A DNA stretch of 64,000 nt from Fibrivirga algicola (lineage in GTDB: Bacteria; Bacteroidota; Bacteroidia; Cytophagales; Spirosomataceae): assembly GCF_011742925.1 (NCBI RefSeq), contig NZ_WAEL01000001.1:930001-994000 (forward strand), in the 5' to 3' direction. Below are positions 32,628 through 41,516 of this stretch, in pieces. Position 1 is the stretch's first letter; each line of letters opens with the position of its first letter. Below the pieces are notes generated by a model, which saw only the letters and a program-made list of their open reading frames with translations, had not been told where the DNA came from and did not search any database. Made by a program: the position numbers and the translations under genes.

Positions 32628-35600
32628 TTATTTAGGTAAATACACGCTGAACGTGCTGCCTATGCCGGGTTTGCTGCTGGCTGTGATGGCCCCGCCATGA
32701 TTCACGACCACCTTAGTACAAATAGCCAGTCCAATGCCTGTACCAGCAAATTCACTCTTACTGTGCAGCCGCTGGAAGATCTGGAAAATGCGGTCGAGGT
32801 ATTTCTCGTCGAAGCCAATGCCATTGTCAGTCACGTTTATCTCGTGGTACGTCAGGGCTGGTCGCGCGGGCCGGATTGAGGCTGGCAGTTCAGCAGCGTT
32901 AACCGATCGGCTGCTAATGTGAATTACCGGCTCTGTATTGGCCTGCCGAAATTTGATGGCATTACTTAGCAGGTTCTGAAACAACTGACCCAACTGCGAC
33001 GCATCACCCTGCACATTAGGCAGTTGATCTACCTGCACGTGAGCGTTGGTTTCGCTGATGGTAATCTCAAGATCGGCCAGTACAGCGGTGACGAGTGCAG
33101 ACAGGGGCACCACCTCGATCAGTTCCCGATGAGTAGCAATTCGGGAGAAACTCAATAAGTCCCGAATAAGCGTCGACATGCGGGCTGCAGCCGTCTGCAT
33201 CCGCGTTAAATGACTGGTTCCTTCCCCTAACTGATCGGCGTACTGCTCTTTTAAAATGGTGCCGAACGACTGTATTTTACGGAGAGGCTCCTGCAAATCA
33301 TGGCTGGCAATGTACGCGAACTGTTGCAAGTTATCATTTGACCGCTGCAACTCGTGCACCGATGCCTGTAGTTCGGCGGTACGTTGTTGTACCTGGCCAT
33401 CCAGTTCGGTAGATAATTGACGGTAAGCCGCTTCGCTGGCCGACAGTGCCTTATTGGCCAGCACCAGGTCGGTAACTTCGGTGCACACTTCCAGCACGCC
33501 GGTTAATTTGGCGCCCTCGTAATATGGGGTCAGCAAGATGTTGAAATAGCCGATTGAGAGCTCGCCATTGCGCTGCAGGGGAATCTCCACTTTCCATCCC
33601 CGATCGGGAGTGCCACTCTGGTATACCTGCTGGCAACGGTCAACGAAGGATTGGCCGGTTAGTTCAGGAAATGCCGTCAATAAGGATTTCCCCAATATGC
33701 TGCCATCGCGTTGAACTAGCTCCAGCATAGCCTGATTGACCAGGTCGATGGTTAGTTCGTCCCCTTTCATGAGCATCATAGCCACCGGGGCATTTTGCAC
33801 CATGTTTTGCAGCCGGATACCGGCCTGCCGCCTCGATTGGTCCAGAGTAATTTGAGCGCGAACTTTACTCAGTAGTTCAGGCCCCGAAAAGGGCTTGACC
33901 AGGTAATCATCAGCTCCCGCTTCCAATCCGTCGATTCGCGCCTCCTGACCAGCTCTGGCCGAGAGGAAGATGAGTGGAACGTGCGCCGTAGCCGGGTTTT
34001 GCTTCACCAGCCGTAATAATTCCTTTCCGTCCATGACCGGCATCATAATGTCGCTCAGGATCAGCTGGGGAATTGTATCCGAAAGTTGCTCAATCGCTTC
34101 AGCGCCATTCCGGGCCGTATATACCTTGAAATGGGGGTTTAGTAATCGGGTCAGATAAGCCCGCATATCGGCGTTGTCATCAACGACCAGGATACTCATG
34201 GCTGGATCCGTTACTCGGTCGTCGGGAATAGTAGCTACCTGGGGAACTGCCGGGTTCTGTTCAGAAAGCATAGCGATAGCTTCCTGAAGGAAAGAGTCAG
34301 CCAGACCACTGACCTGATTTTTGTAACTGCCCTCGATAAGTTGCCCTACTGGCAAATGGGCCTTGCCAAGCGGAATACGCACGGTGAAGGTACTACCCTG
34401 GCCTTCAACACTACTTACATTGACTGTTCCGCCATGTAGACTCACTAATTCATGCACTAGTGAGAGACCGATACCGCTGCCTTCGTAAGTACGTCCCCCC
34501 GCGTTCTCGATCCGGTGGAAACGTTCGAACATATGAGGGATTTCCTCCGCTGGAATACCAACGCCGGTGTCAGTGACACGGAGCACTGCCTGCCCCGATT
34601 CAGCGGCCAGGTCAACCTCGATACTACCCTGTAACGTATACTTAAAGGCGTTGGACAGGAGGTTAAGTACAATTTTTTCCCACATTTCCGCGTCGGCGTA
34701 CACCACCGCAGACAAGGGTTGGCAGTCAACTCTGAATGCTAGACCGGCACGTTCGATCAGGGAACGGAAAGTACTGGCCAGATCGGTGGTCAGGCTAGTC
34801 AGGTCAACGGGGCGAAAGCTGGCTTTGGTCCTGCCCGCTTCGAGACGGCTAAAGTCGAGCAGGTTATTAACGAGCTTTAGAAGCCGGAGGGCGTTTCGAT
34901 GCGTGGCTTCAACCGGTTCTCTGTATACGTTCAACTCAGTAGCCTGCATGAGCTCTTCCAACGGCCCCAACATTAGGGTTAGGGGGGTGCGGAACTCGTG
35001 ACTGACGTTACTAAAAAAAGCCGTTTTGGTGCGGTCGATGGCCGCCAGGGTCTCGGCTCTTTTTTGTTCCTGCTGATAGGCGTACACGTTCGAATAAGCC
35101 GTGTTGATGGTATTGGCCAGCAGGTCGTAAAAGCTGCGATAATCCTGATCCAGCGCCCGCCGTGGGCTAACCCCCGCCACCATGAAGCCAATAGGTTTAT
35201 CGCGGGTCGAGAGCAGAATAGGCAAACGAACAGCCGTATGCGGCGGCTCCGGGTAAGGCCCGGCAGCCAACGTACCTAGTTGCTTGCTAAGGTTGTCGAT
35301 AACAAAGGGCTCCGTTAAATCAGACAGCCAGGAGGTCTCGTCTACCAGCAGATCGGTAAGTCCGGTCGGTAAGGCGTTCGTCGCTGTGAGGCCCATCGTG
35401 TTAACGAGTGTAGCCTGTTTGCCATCGTCGTCCAGTTCGTAGAGCAACAGAAAAGGCAGGTCCAGCGCTACATCATCCTGCATTTTGGTCAGGCCGTTAT
35501 AAATATCCTGATTGGTCTTGGCTTGTCCGGTCAGGGCCGCCGCTATCCGCAGCACCTGCGTACGGCGGGCGCTGAGCATCTTGTCGGTAGTCTCGGTGAT

Positions 35601-36053
35601 GGGATGGAAAATGCCGCCTACCTCGCCCGACTCATCGCGAATGGGGGCAAAGGAGAACGTCATGAAGGATTCTTCCAGATACCCATACCGATCCAGAAAC
35701 ATCCGCTGATCTTTGATGTAGGTGCCTTCTCCCTGCTGTCCTCTGGTAAAGGCATCGCCGACTACTGGCAAGGCGGTCTCCCAGCAAATCCGGAAATTCT
35801 GTCCCATCGATTCGGGATGCTTCGCTCCGCAGATTGGCCTGTAGCTATCATTATAAAGTTGAATCGTTTCGGGGCCCCACGCAATCAGAATGGGGAACGT
35901 CGAGGAGAGGCACAAGCTAACGGAAGTACGTAAACTTTGTGGCCAGGAGGCGATGGGGCCAAGTGGGGTAGTTGACCAATCCATTGAGCGGATCAATTGT
36001 CCCATTTCGCCACCACCGGCTAGAAATTGCTCCGATGATTCAGAATCAGTCAT
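32628..36053 (-). CDS. Double hybrid histidine kinase (PAS-GAF-HK-REC-PAS-HK)
   Basis: 1141 aa with no membrane helix. Order: PAS-like domain (about 40-155), GAF-like domain (165-325), first HisKA with SHEFRTPL (H352) and HATPase (455-563), receiver (619-735) with the acidic DD625-626, phospho-acceptor D668 in LSDIMMPVMDG and K720, second PAS (750-865), coiled coil (868-910), second HisKA with SHDLQEPL (H918) and HATPase to the end. Both ATPase domains have intact N, G1 and G2 boxes (NLLSNAFKY/DTGVGIP and NLLSNAIKF/DNGIGFD). The receiver between two kinases suggests internal relay. No DNA-binding output domain is present. The input signal is unknown. Confidence 0.92.
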   Translation of the reverse strand: MTDSESSEQFLAGGGEMGQLIRSMDWSTTPLGPIASWPQSLRTSVSLCLSSTFPILIAWGPETIQLYNDSYRPICGAKHPESMGQNFRICWETALPVVGDAFTRGQQGEGTYIKDQRMFLDRYGYLEESFMTFSFAPIRDESGEVGGIFHPITETTDKMLSARRTQVLRIAAALTGQAKTNQDIYNGLTKMQDDVALDLPFLLLYELDDDGKQATLVNTMGLTATNALPTGLTDLLVDETSWLSDLTEPFVIDNLSKQLGTLAAGPYPEPPHTAVRLPILLSTRDKPIGFMVAGVSPRRALDQDYRSFYDLLANTINTAYSNVYAYQQEQKRAETLAAIDRTKTAFFSNVSHEFRTPLTLMLGPLEELMQATELNVYREPVEATHRNALRLLKLVNNLLDFSRLEAGRTKASFRPVDLTSLTTDLASTFRSLIERAGLAFRVDCQPLSAVVYADAEMWEKIVLNLLSNAFKYTLQGSIEVDLAAESGQAVLRVTDTGVGIPAEEIPHMFERFHRIENAGGRTYEGSGIGLSLVHELVSLHGGTVNVSSVEGQGSTFTVRIPLGKAHLPVGQLIEGSYKNQVSGLADSFLQEAIAMLSEQNPAVPQVATIPDDRVTDPAMSILVVDDNADMRAYLTRLLNPHFKVYTARNGAEAIEQLSDTIPQLILSDIMMPVMDGKELLRLVKQNPATAHVPLIFLSARAGQEARIDGLEAGADDYLVKPFSGPELLSKVRAQITLDQSRRQAGIRLQNMVQNAPVAMMLMKGDELTIDLVNQAMLELVQRDGSILGKSLLTAFPELTGQSFVDRCQQVYQSGTPDRGWKVEIPLQRNGELSIGYFNILLTPYYEGAKLTGVLEVCTEVTDLVLANKALSASEAAYRQLSTELDGQVQQRTAELQASVHELQRSNDNLQQFAYIASHDLQEPLRKIQSFGTILKEQYADQLGEGTSHLTRMQTAAARMSTLIRDLLSFSRIATHRELIEVVPLSALVTAVLADLEITISETNAHVQVDQLPNVQGDASQLGQLFQNLLSNAIKFRQANTEPVIHISSRSVNAAELPASIRPARPALTYHEINVTDNGIGFDEKYLDRIFQIFQRLHSKSEFAGTGIGLAICTKVVVNHGGAITASSKPGIGSTFSVYLPK

Positions 36054-36172
36054 TCGTGTAGAAGTGCAATAAAGTAGAGTAACGCAGTAAAAATAGCTTA
36101 CTTATAAAAAAGTACAGCCATATTTGGGCGATGGTTAGGTGTTAAATCTAGTCTCAGGGCTGTACGCGCCAA

Positions 36173-36508
36173 CTAAATTTCGTCGACCGTCGACGTACCT
36201 GACGATTCGTCGCCGGATGTCCAGCGCCAGGTTTCGTGCAGACGTATTTTCCCGGTCGGCAATACTTCCGGTGTCGACTGGCAACAGCCCGTCATTAGTT
36301 GCCCGTCGGTGTTGATCTGTTGATACCGAAAGTCGAGCTGACCGTCTTCACCGACTAACCCTAATAGTTGCCCCGTCACGATACGGCCACCACAATATTT
36401 GCCTGTCAGAATGTTGCCGGTTTGTTCGTAGTAAAAAATCGTTGCTGTCGAGGTTTCACCGTTCGCCGTATTTCTGACAGCACGGAATATTTTGTTATTG
36501 TAATTCAT
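36173..36508 (-). CDS. Small all-beta protein of a common Bacteroidota family
   Basis: 111 aa. Conserved segments are MNYNNKIFRAVRNTANGETS, IFYYEQTGNILTGKYCGG, GQLLGLVGEDGQLDFRYQQINTDGQLMTG and KIRLHETWRWTSGDESSGTS. Relatives are often labelled n-acetylglutamate synthase in databases, but the protein has no GNAT acetyltransferase motif and is much too short, so that name should not be used. The repeated GxL/GxI strand pattern suggests a small beta-sheet domain. It lies 7 bp after the membrane-protein gene and is probably co-transcribed with it. Function unknown. Confidence 0.75.
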   Translation of the reverse strand: MNYNNKIFRAVRNTANGETSTATIFYYEQTGNILTGKYCGGRIVTGQLLGLVGEDGQLDFRYQQINTDGQLMTGCCQSTPEVLPTGKIRLHETWRWTSGDESSGTSTVDEI

Positions 36509-36515
36509 AGGTTAT

Positions 36516-37103
36516 CTACGTCCGTCCGAATCGGTGTTTATGAGCTGCCCAGAGTAGGCTCAGATGGATTTTGAAATGCGTAATGAACTGATATACAAGT
36601 CGATGTGATAGCCATCCGGTGAGCGCACCGCCTGCCAGTCCAGCCAATGTGCCGGTGTAGAGAGCCGTCTGGGTAGTAAACCAGTGGTGAAATTCATTCA
36701 GGATAAACAGGCCGATGAGGCCCGCCGCTGCGCCGAACAGCCCCAAACAGCTAATCCAGAAAACGGAGAAATAGGTCGTTTTAGGACCAATCCGAAGGCC
36801 GAACAATGAAGAAGTCGACAGGACCCCAAACGAAATGAGGCCGGCAAGAATACTGATACCTACTAGCGCAATGCCAATGCCAATACCGATGCAGACTAAA
36901 AAGAAAACCAGGAAGACGAGCGCGGCAGCAAGCAGTCCGGGGGCAAAATCATCTAATTCAGATTGAACACTGGTTCCGCTCGAAGCAGATGTTACAATAG
37001 CCGGCGTTACCTGAGTTGCCTGTTCAGGAACTACCTGACCGAATGCCAGCGTACCATACAGTGTAAATACCCAGATAACCAGTAGTCGTAAACGGTGCTT
37101 CAT
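36516..37103 (-). CDS. Predicted membrane protein, unknown function
   Basis: 195 aa. A signal peptide (MKHRLRLLVIWVFTLYGTLAFG) is followed by about 30 extracytoplasmic residues and four hydrophobic helices (about 50-75, 77-95, 105-128 and 140-165; the first is rich in Gly and Ile, VCIGIGIGIALVGISILAGL). The C-terminus is basic (HKHRFGRT). No conserved family is recognised. The stop is 7 bp before the small beta protein gene. Confidence 0.65.
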   Translation of the reverse strand: MKHRLRLLVIWVFTLYGTLAFGQVVPEQATQVTPAIVTSASSGTSVQSELDDFAPGLLAAALVFLVFFLVCIGIGIGIALVGISILAGLISFGVLSTSSLFGLRIGPKTTYFSVFWISCLGLFGAAAGLIGLFILNEFHHWFTTQTALYTGTLAGLAGGALTGWLSHRLVYQFITHFKIHLSLLWAAHKHRFGRT

Positions 37104-37193
37104 CGTTGGTCAGTTCGTGTGTTGGTTAACCACTTTATCACGCATTGGTTAACTGACTCATGAGCCAACGGACAGAATTGGACTCTTATAAAG

Positions 37194-37931
37194 TTACGAT
37201 CTGATCGCCGATAGGCCAATGATTGGTTGCGCGTTTACTATCGCTGTCCAGTGTTCGGGGCCATAGTCCGCCAGGCTCTCGGGAGATGCCTCAACAGCAT
37301 GCCACGTAATGTGGGTGAGGCCTGCCTCCTCTAGAACGCGTTCATGCGTAGCCTTTGCCAGGTGGTAGTTTGTAACGGCAATATGCGACTGATCGGGCTG
37401 ATAAAATCGCCATATTATTTCGGCACCCTCGGCATAGCTTTCGTTTTCGCGGGTGAATCCGTAGAGAAACATAGCCTCTACGGTGGCCTGATAATCAGGA
37501 TTACTATTGATCGTGACAAACCGGCCACCGGGCTTCAAGTGATTAGCAATCACCCGGCCCATCTGAAGCAGTTCAGCAGCAGTTCGGGCGTAATTGAGCA
37601 GATACGACGCGCAGATAAGGTCGAATTGGCGGTCTAGGTTTAATACTAGCGCATCCTGACAATGATAAACCAGGCCAAGCGGGTTTTGTGCTTCGGCTTC
37701 CTGCGCCAGTTGGATCATACCGTCTGATATGTCGACACCAACAACCTCGGCAGCCCCCCTCAGCTTGAGCTGCCGAGTATAGAACCCCTCGCCACAGGCT
37801 AAATCCAGCACAGTCAGCCCGGTGAGGTCGCCGGCCAACCCGAAGAACGTGTGCGACTCAACGTGTTTTCGCCAGGGCAGCATTTTAGATGCCTGATACT
37901 CTTTGGCAATCGCGTTGTAGTTGGTAGCCAT
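37194..37931 (-). CDS. Class I SAM-dependent methyltransferase
   Basis: 245 aa. Motif I VLDLACGEGFYTRQL binds S-adenosylmethionine; VVGVDISDGMIQLAQEAE (acidic residue after strand 2) and LICASYLLNYARTAAELLQMGR follow, then LKPGGRFVTINSN as motif post-II. This is the UbiE/Methyltransf_11-like fold. The substrate is not evident. It is cytosolic and stands alone. A T-poor hairpin (38060-38093) lies upstream, between it and the YfhO gene. Confidence 0.88.
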   Translation of the reverse strand: MATNYNAIAKEYQASKMLPWRKHVESHTFFGLAGDLTGLTVLDLACGEGFYTRQLKLRGAAEVVGVDISDGMIQLAQEAEAQNPLGLVYHCQDALVLNLDRQFDLICASYLLNYARTAAELLQMGRVIANHLKPGGRFVTINSNPDYQATVEAMFLYGFTRENESYAEGAEIIWRFYQPDQSHIAVTNYHLAKATHERVLEEAGLTHITWHAVEASPESLADYGPEHWTAIVNAQPIIGLSAIRS

Positions 37932-38059
37932 GATGCGCTAGATTCTGGTGAATAGAGGCAAGAAAGTAGGTACGTGTCCATTCATGTAGCCGAATAGTTA
38001 GTAGGTGGTGGTGTAAGTAGTCGAACAGGGTCAGTCTGTAGCGCAGTAGCCCCTAAACG

Positions 38060-38093
38060 ACCGATGCCACTGCGGATGGGCAGTGGCATCGGT
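38060..38093. terminator. Perfect 14-bp hairpin upstream of YfhO stop
   Basis: accgatgccactgc (38060-38073) and gcagtggcatcggt (38080-38093) pair perfectly around ggatgg. It lies 46 bp beyond the stop of the YfhO-type gene on the minus strand. No long T-run follows. It probably ends or stabilises that transcript. Confidence 0.55.
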
Positions 38094-38138
38094 TACTCAA
38101 CTAAACTCAGGTACGTACCCGGTTACCGGGCAATTTCC

Positions 38139-40697
38139 TTACACGTTTATTGGCCGATCGGCTGGGGTAACGGGTTGCTGACCCCGTAGCGAGAACCATA
38201 GCCCGGCAGCCACCAGCGCAATCAGGAGCAGGTTAGCGACCAGGTCGAGCGTGTTGCCAAGAGCAACGATAGGCGGGTCGAATCTAAACTCGATCGTGTG
38301 TTTACCGGCTGGTACGCGCATACCCCGCAGGATGTAATCGGTCCGGAAGTGGGCTGTTTCTTTGCCATCGACAAACGCTTTCCAGTCGTCGTTACCCCGG
38401 TAGAAGATCTCCGAGAACACTGCTATCTGCTCGGTCGGGCTGTCGCTCTGGTAGGTCATCTTATCGGGCGAGTAGGCGGTGAGCTGGATCGTTCCGGCAG
38501 GCGACAACGTACCCGGAAGGCCGGTCAACTGGTCGGCGTACCGTTTGTCAACAACGGCGGTCTGTTGAGCGTTCAGGGTTTTGAGCGCGGCCATTTCCGC
38601 GTCGGCGTCGGCCACCTGCTGTACGTTCTGCACAAACCAGGCATTGCCCAGGGCGTTGGGGTTCACCTGCGCCGCTGGCTGCCCAACAGGACGGCCCGTA
38701 CTGTCGACCGGGGGCGAAATAACGTACTTCACGTTCAGCATGTTCAGGATATTCTCGGCATTGCTGTTAAACGCGTAGCTGATCATCTCCTGATACCGCT
38801 GCAACTTGGCGGCGCTGTACCCACCAATCGACTTGTGGAAAAACGAGGCCCGGTTGGTATTCATGAAATTGAAGTTACCCTCGGCGTTGTCGAACACCCG
38901 GTAGCTCAACGACTTATCCTGCAGAATTTGAGCGTCTGCGGGCGTTTCTTCGAAAGCCGAATCGACGGTAGAGTGGGGGATGAAGCTCTGGCTGTTGATA
39001 AACCGACGGCCCAGGCTGTACACGTCGACGGTGTTGAGTAGGAACAGCAGCGGCAGCAATAGGCTGGCTTTGATTTTTTCGGTCAGGTAGAGCCAGATCA
39101 GACCAGCAGCCAGGGCGATATAGAAAAACGCCCGGAGTGCATCGGTGCGCAACAGGCTGGCCCGGTCGCTTTGCAGAGCGCGCAATAGGTCGGTAGCATC
39201 AGCACCAAACATGGCGGTATCGTTCGGCCCCTGGAACCCAAGCAGGCTACCGCCCAGCAATGCCAGTAGCAACGCCAGACCGCCCGTCAGGCCAAAGGCG
39301 ATCAAGAAAGGACGACGAATGGCGTTGAACGTTGGCTTATCGGTTAGCAGGGCTTGCAGGGCCAACACCGCACCCCCACCCAGGAAGATCGGGGTCATGG
39401 TGAGCGTCATGGTTACGGCCCTGAATTTGTTGAAGTAGGGCAGGAAGTTGAACAAGAACCCGTTGAACCATAGCATGTTTTTGCCCATAGCCAGCAAGAG
39501 GGTTAGCAGTACACCACCCAGCATAAACCACCGCAGCGATGACCGGCTGATAAACAGACTGAGCACAAATAGAAAGAATAAAATAGCCCCCGCATAAGCC
39601 GGGCCGTTTGTGGTCCCCCAATACGTTGGAATCTGGCCAATCATTTCGTCGGCAGATAGCCCTCTATTGACCAGCACTTTGTAAGTGTCCGACTTGCTGT
39701 CGAGTTCGCCCGAGCCAGCCAGACCACCATACAGATTCGGAACGAGCATGGTGAGGGCTTCACTTACGCCATAGCTATACTGGAAGGCGTATTCTTCATC
39801 GAGGCCATCGGCGGGTTTGGCTGACTGTGCAGCCTGACCCGGTTCGGTCACGGCAGTTGACTTTGCCGTCAGTTCCGACTTGCCCCGCGTTGTTTCTTTT
39901 GAGTATTGGTTCAGCAGCAGCAACCGCTTGCTGAATGAAGCCATACCGATCCCGGTGGTAACACCGAAAATAGCCAACCCAACCAGTAGCTGACGTACCT
40001 GACTCTGTTTAACCATTCGAATGCCTTCAATGACCACATACAGGCCGATGCACAGGAACACGTAATAGGTGATCTGTACGTGGTTGGCGCTGATATTCAG
40101 GCAGGTAAAAAGCGCCGTAACTGCTGCCCCCGACCAGTACCGGCCCCGCAGGCAGAGTACCAGACCCGCCAGCATACCAGGGGCATAACCCAGCGCCAGA
40201 ATCTTAGAAATATGCCCCGCTTCTATGGTAATCAGGTTCCAGGAAGCTAATCCGTATGCAACGGCTGCCATTGCGGCCAGCCAGCCCCGCGACGTACCTG
40301 ACAGTCCCGGTTCATTTGTATCGGTGGAATTCCGGCTCAGTAGCACAACCAGCAGGATATACATGCCGAGCATCTGCATGAACACCACATCGATCGGGCG
40401 GGGGAAGAGCCTCAGTACGGCGGCGGCCGTCAGGCCAACGTAGGTGTTGGGGTAATCGTGGGCAATGAGGTAGCCGGGCATACCGCTAAATAGCGCATTG
40501 GTCCAGTTGGGAAATTGGCCGGTTTCTTTTTTGTACTGCCGTAGTTCCATGGTGGCAGCATTACCCTGCCGAACGTCCTGAAGCGGTAGTTCTTTTCCCT
40601 GCCAGGCAGGAAGGAAATAGATGGACGTGATAATGAATAGCCCGAGAATAAACAGCAAATGCGGCCGTAGCCGTTGAAATAGGGTGCGTTGTTCCAT
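38139..40697 (-). CDS. YfhO-family large membrane protein
   Basis: 852 aa from ATG 40697. It has about a dozen hydrophobic helices in the first 570 residues, then a soluble extracytoplasmic domain (about 590-820; YRVFDNAEGNFNFMNTNRASFFHKSIGGYSAAKL) and a last helix. YfhO proteins resemble GT-C glycosyltransferases and in Bacillus take part in glycosylation of lipoteichoic acid; in Bacteroidota the acceptor is unknown. The early HDYPNTYVGLTAAAV and LFSGMPGYL motifs are characteristic. A -7 box lies 6 bp before the ATG. Confidence 0.88.
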   Translation of the reverse strand: MEQRTLFQRLRPHLLFILGLFIITSIYFLPAWQGKELPLQDVRQGNAATMELRQYKKETGQFPNWTNALFSGMPGYLIAHDYPNTYVGLTAAAVLRLFPRPIDVVFMQMLGMYILLVVLLSRNSTDTNEPGLSGTSRGWLAAMAAVAYGLASWNLITIEAGHISKILALGYAPGMLAGLVLCLRGRYWSGAAVTALFTCLNISANHVQITYYVFLCIGLYVVIEGIRMVKQSQVRQLLVGLAIFGVTTGIGMASFSKRLLLLNQYSKETTRGKSELTAKSTAVTEPGQAAQSAKPADGLDEEYAFQYSYGVSEALTMLVPNLYGGLAGSGELDSKSDTYKVLVNRGLSADEMIGQIPTYWGTTNGPAYAGAILFFLFVLSLFISRSSLRWFMLGGVLLTLLLAMGKNMLWFNGFLFNFLPYFNKFRAVTMTLTMTPIFLGGGAVLALQALLTDKPTFNAIRRPFLIAFGLTGGLALLLALLGGSLLGFQGPNDTAMFGADATDLLRALQSDRASLLRTDALRAFFYIALAAGLIWLYLTEKIKASLLLPLLFLLNTVDVYSLGRRFINSQSFIPHSTVDSAFEETPADAQILQDKSLSYRVFDNAEGNFNFMNTNRASFFHKSIGGYSAAKLQRYQEMISYAFNSNAENILNMLNVKYVISPPVDSTGRPVGQPAAQVNPNALGNAWFVQNVQQVADADAEMAALKTLNAQQTAVVDKRYADQLTGLPGTLSPAGTIQLTAYSPDKMTYQSDSPTEQIAVFSEIFYRGNDDWKAFVDGKETAHFRTDYILRGMRVPAGKHTIEFRFDPPIVALGNTLDLVANLLLIALVAAGLWFSLRGQQPVTPADRPINV

Positions 40698-40703
40698 ACG
40701 ACG

Positions 40704-40711
40704 CAAAGATA
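40704..40711 (-). promoter_or_regulatory. -7 box of the YfhO gene
   Basis: Minus-strand TATCTTTG fits TAnnTTTG and ends 6 bp before the ATG at 40697, predicting a near-leaderless message. The upstream part lies in the heptad hairpin starting at 40715. Confidence 0.45.
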
Positions 40712-40714
40712 TAG

Positions 40715-40868
40715 TTTCAAGCGGTCCGCCGCGCAGTTTCAAGCGTCACACGGTACGCTGCCGAGGCCTGAAATTTTAAAGGCTCCGCCAACCACCTAAA
40801 CGGTAGGTCAGCGGAGCCCTTGAAACTTAACCCGCAGCGGTGGACCGCTTGAAACGTGAAACTTGACA
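40715..40868. repeat. Compound hairpin with TTTCANG heptads (subfamily B, copy 2)
   Basis: TTTCAAG at 40715-40721 and 40737-40743 pairs with CTTGAAA at 40819-40825 and 40848-40854, followed in phase by CGTGAAA (40855-40861) and CTTGACA (40862-40868). The outer arms pair over about 17 bp (AAGCGGTCC type), and an inner ggctccgc/gcggagcc dyad adds a second stem. It fills the gap between YfhO (5' end) and gluconate dehydrogenase subunit 3, ending 1 bp from the latter's stop. Confidence 0.75.
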
Positions 40869-40869
40869 G

Positions 40870-41481
40870 TTAGACTAACCCGTACTGTTTCAGCACCGCT
40901 TCGGGTGGCCCGTCCCAGTTGTTGGGCGTATTGCCTTTGTAACCCAGGTCTTCGATCCCCATTTTACTGGTGTAAAAACCGGTGAGTGTGAAGTTGCGCA
41001 TCAGCGTAAAAAAGGCGGCTCCCTGCGAAAATTCCGGTTTGGTCTGTTGCGGGTAGGCAATCAGGTCAACCATCTCGATTTGTTGCGCCCGGGTTGCTTC
41101 GGCAAACGGCTTACCAAAACGTTTGCGGCACTGATTGTCGAGCCACGCCAACCCACCGCGCATGGGTGTCTGATTGACCGGCTGATCTTTCATCATAAAT
41201 TCGATAAACGCCGGCACACCCGCCTGCGACGCGCTGCCCGATTTGGCGTCAGCGGGCAAAATAATGTCGGCCAGGAGAGTAACTGTTTTCAGCTCGGCGG
41301 GGGTGAAAAATTTCTCGGCGTTCAGCTTCACGTCCCGTTCTGCTTCAAACGGTTGCCGGCCACCGGGCACTTTCAATGGAACCTTCTTATCGGGTGGCGC
41401 TGGAACAGCCGCTTCTACCGGCCCGACAGCCAGGCCAAGACTACTGAGCGATAAGGCTTTAAGGGAATCTCTGCGCTTCAT
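40870..41481 (-). CDS. Gluconate 2-dehydrogenase subunit 3-like protein
   Basis: 203 aa. The N-terminus MKRRDSLKALSLSSLGLAVG is a Tat-type signal (RR followed by SLK). The mature part has FFTPAELKTVTLLADIILPAD and GLAWLDNQCRKRFGKPFAEA, typical of the small gamma subunit of membrane gluconate and related dehydrogenases. In that system the small Tat-targeted subunit carries the FAD subunit across the membrane. The FAD subunit candidate is the GMC gene at 42034-43785, separated by a four-helix-bundle gene. No cytochrome c subunit is in the window. Confidence 0.86.
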   Translation of the reverse strand: MKRRDSLKALSLSSLGLAVGPVEAAVPAPPDKKVPLKVPGGRQPFEAERDVKLNAEKFFTPAELKTVTLLADIILPADAKSGSASQAGVPAFIEFMMKDQPVNQTPMRGGLAWLDNQCRKRFGKPFAEATRAQQIEMVDLIAYPQQTKPEFSQGAAFFTLMRNFTLTGFYTSKMGIEDLGYKGNTPNNWDGPPEAVLKQYGLV

Positions 41482-41488
41482 GAATACG

Positions 41489-41516
41489 TTTGACGTTTAA
41501 GGTTTGATGTTTGACG
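41489..41516 (+). repeat. Four tandem heptads TTTGACG-like
   Basis: TTTGACG, TTTAAGG, TTTGATG, TTTGACG follow without spacing. This is an unpaired half of the hairpin pattern seen in subfamily A. It fills the whole gap between the stop of the four-helix-bundle gene (41517) and the start of the subunit 3 gene. Confidence 0.8.

Noticed and set aside
36173-36508. Database-style label n-acetylglutamate synthase
   Set aside because: No GNAT or kinase fold motif and only 111 aa; treated as unknown small beta protein.
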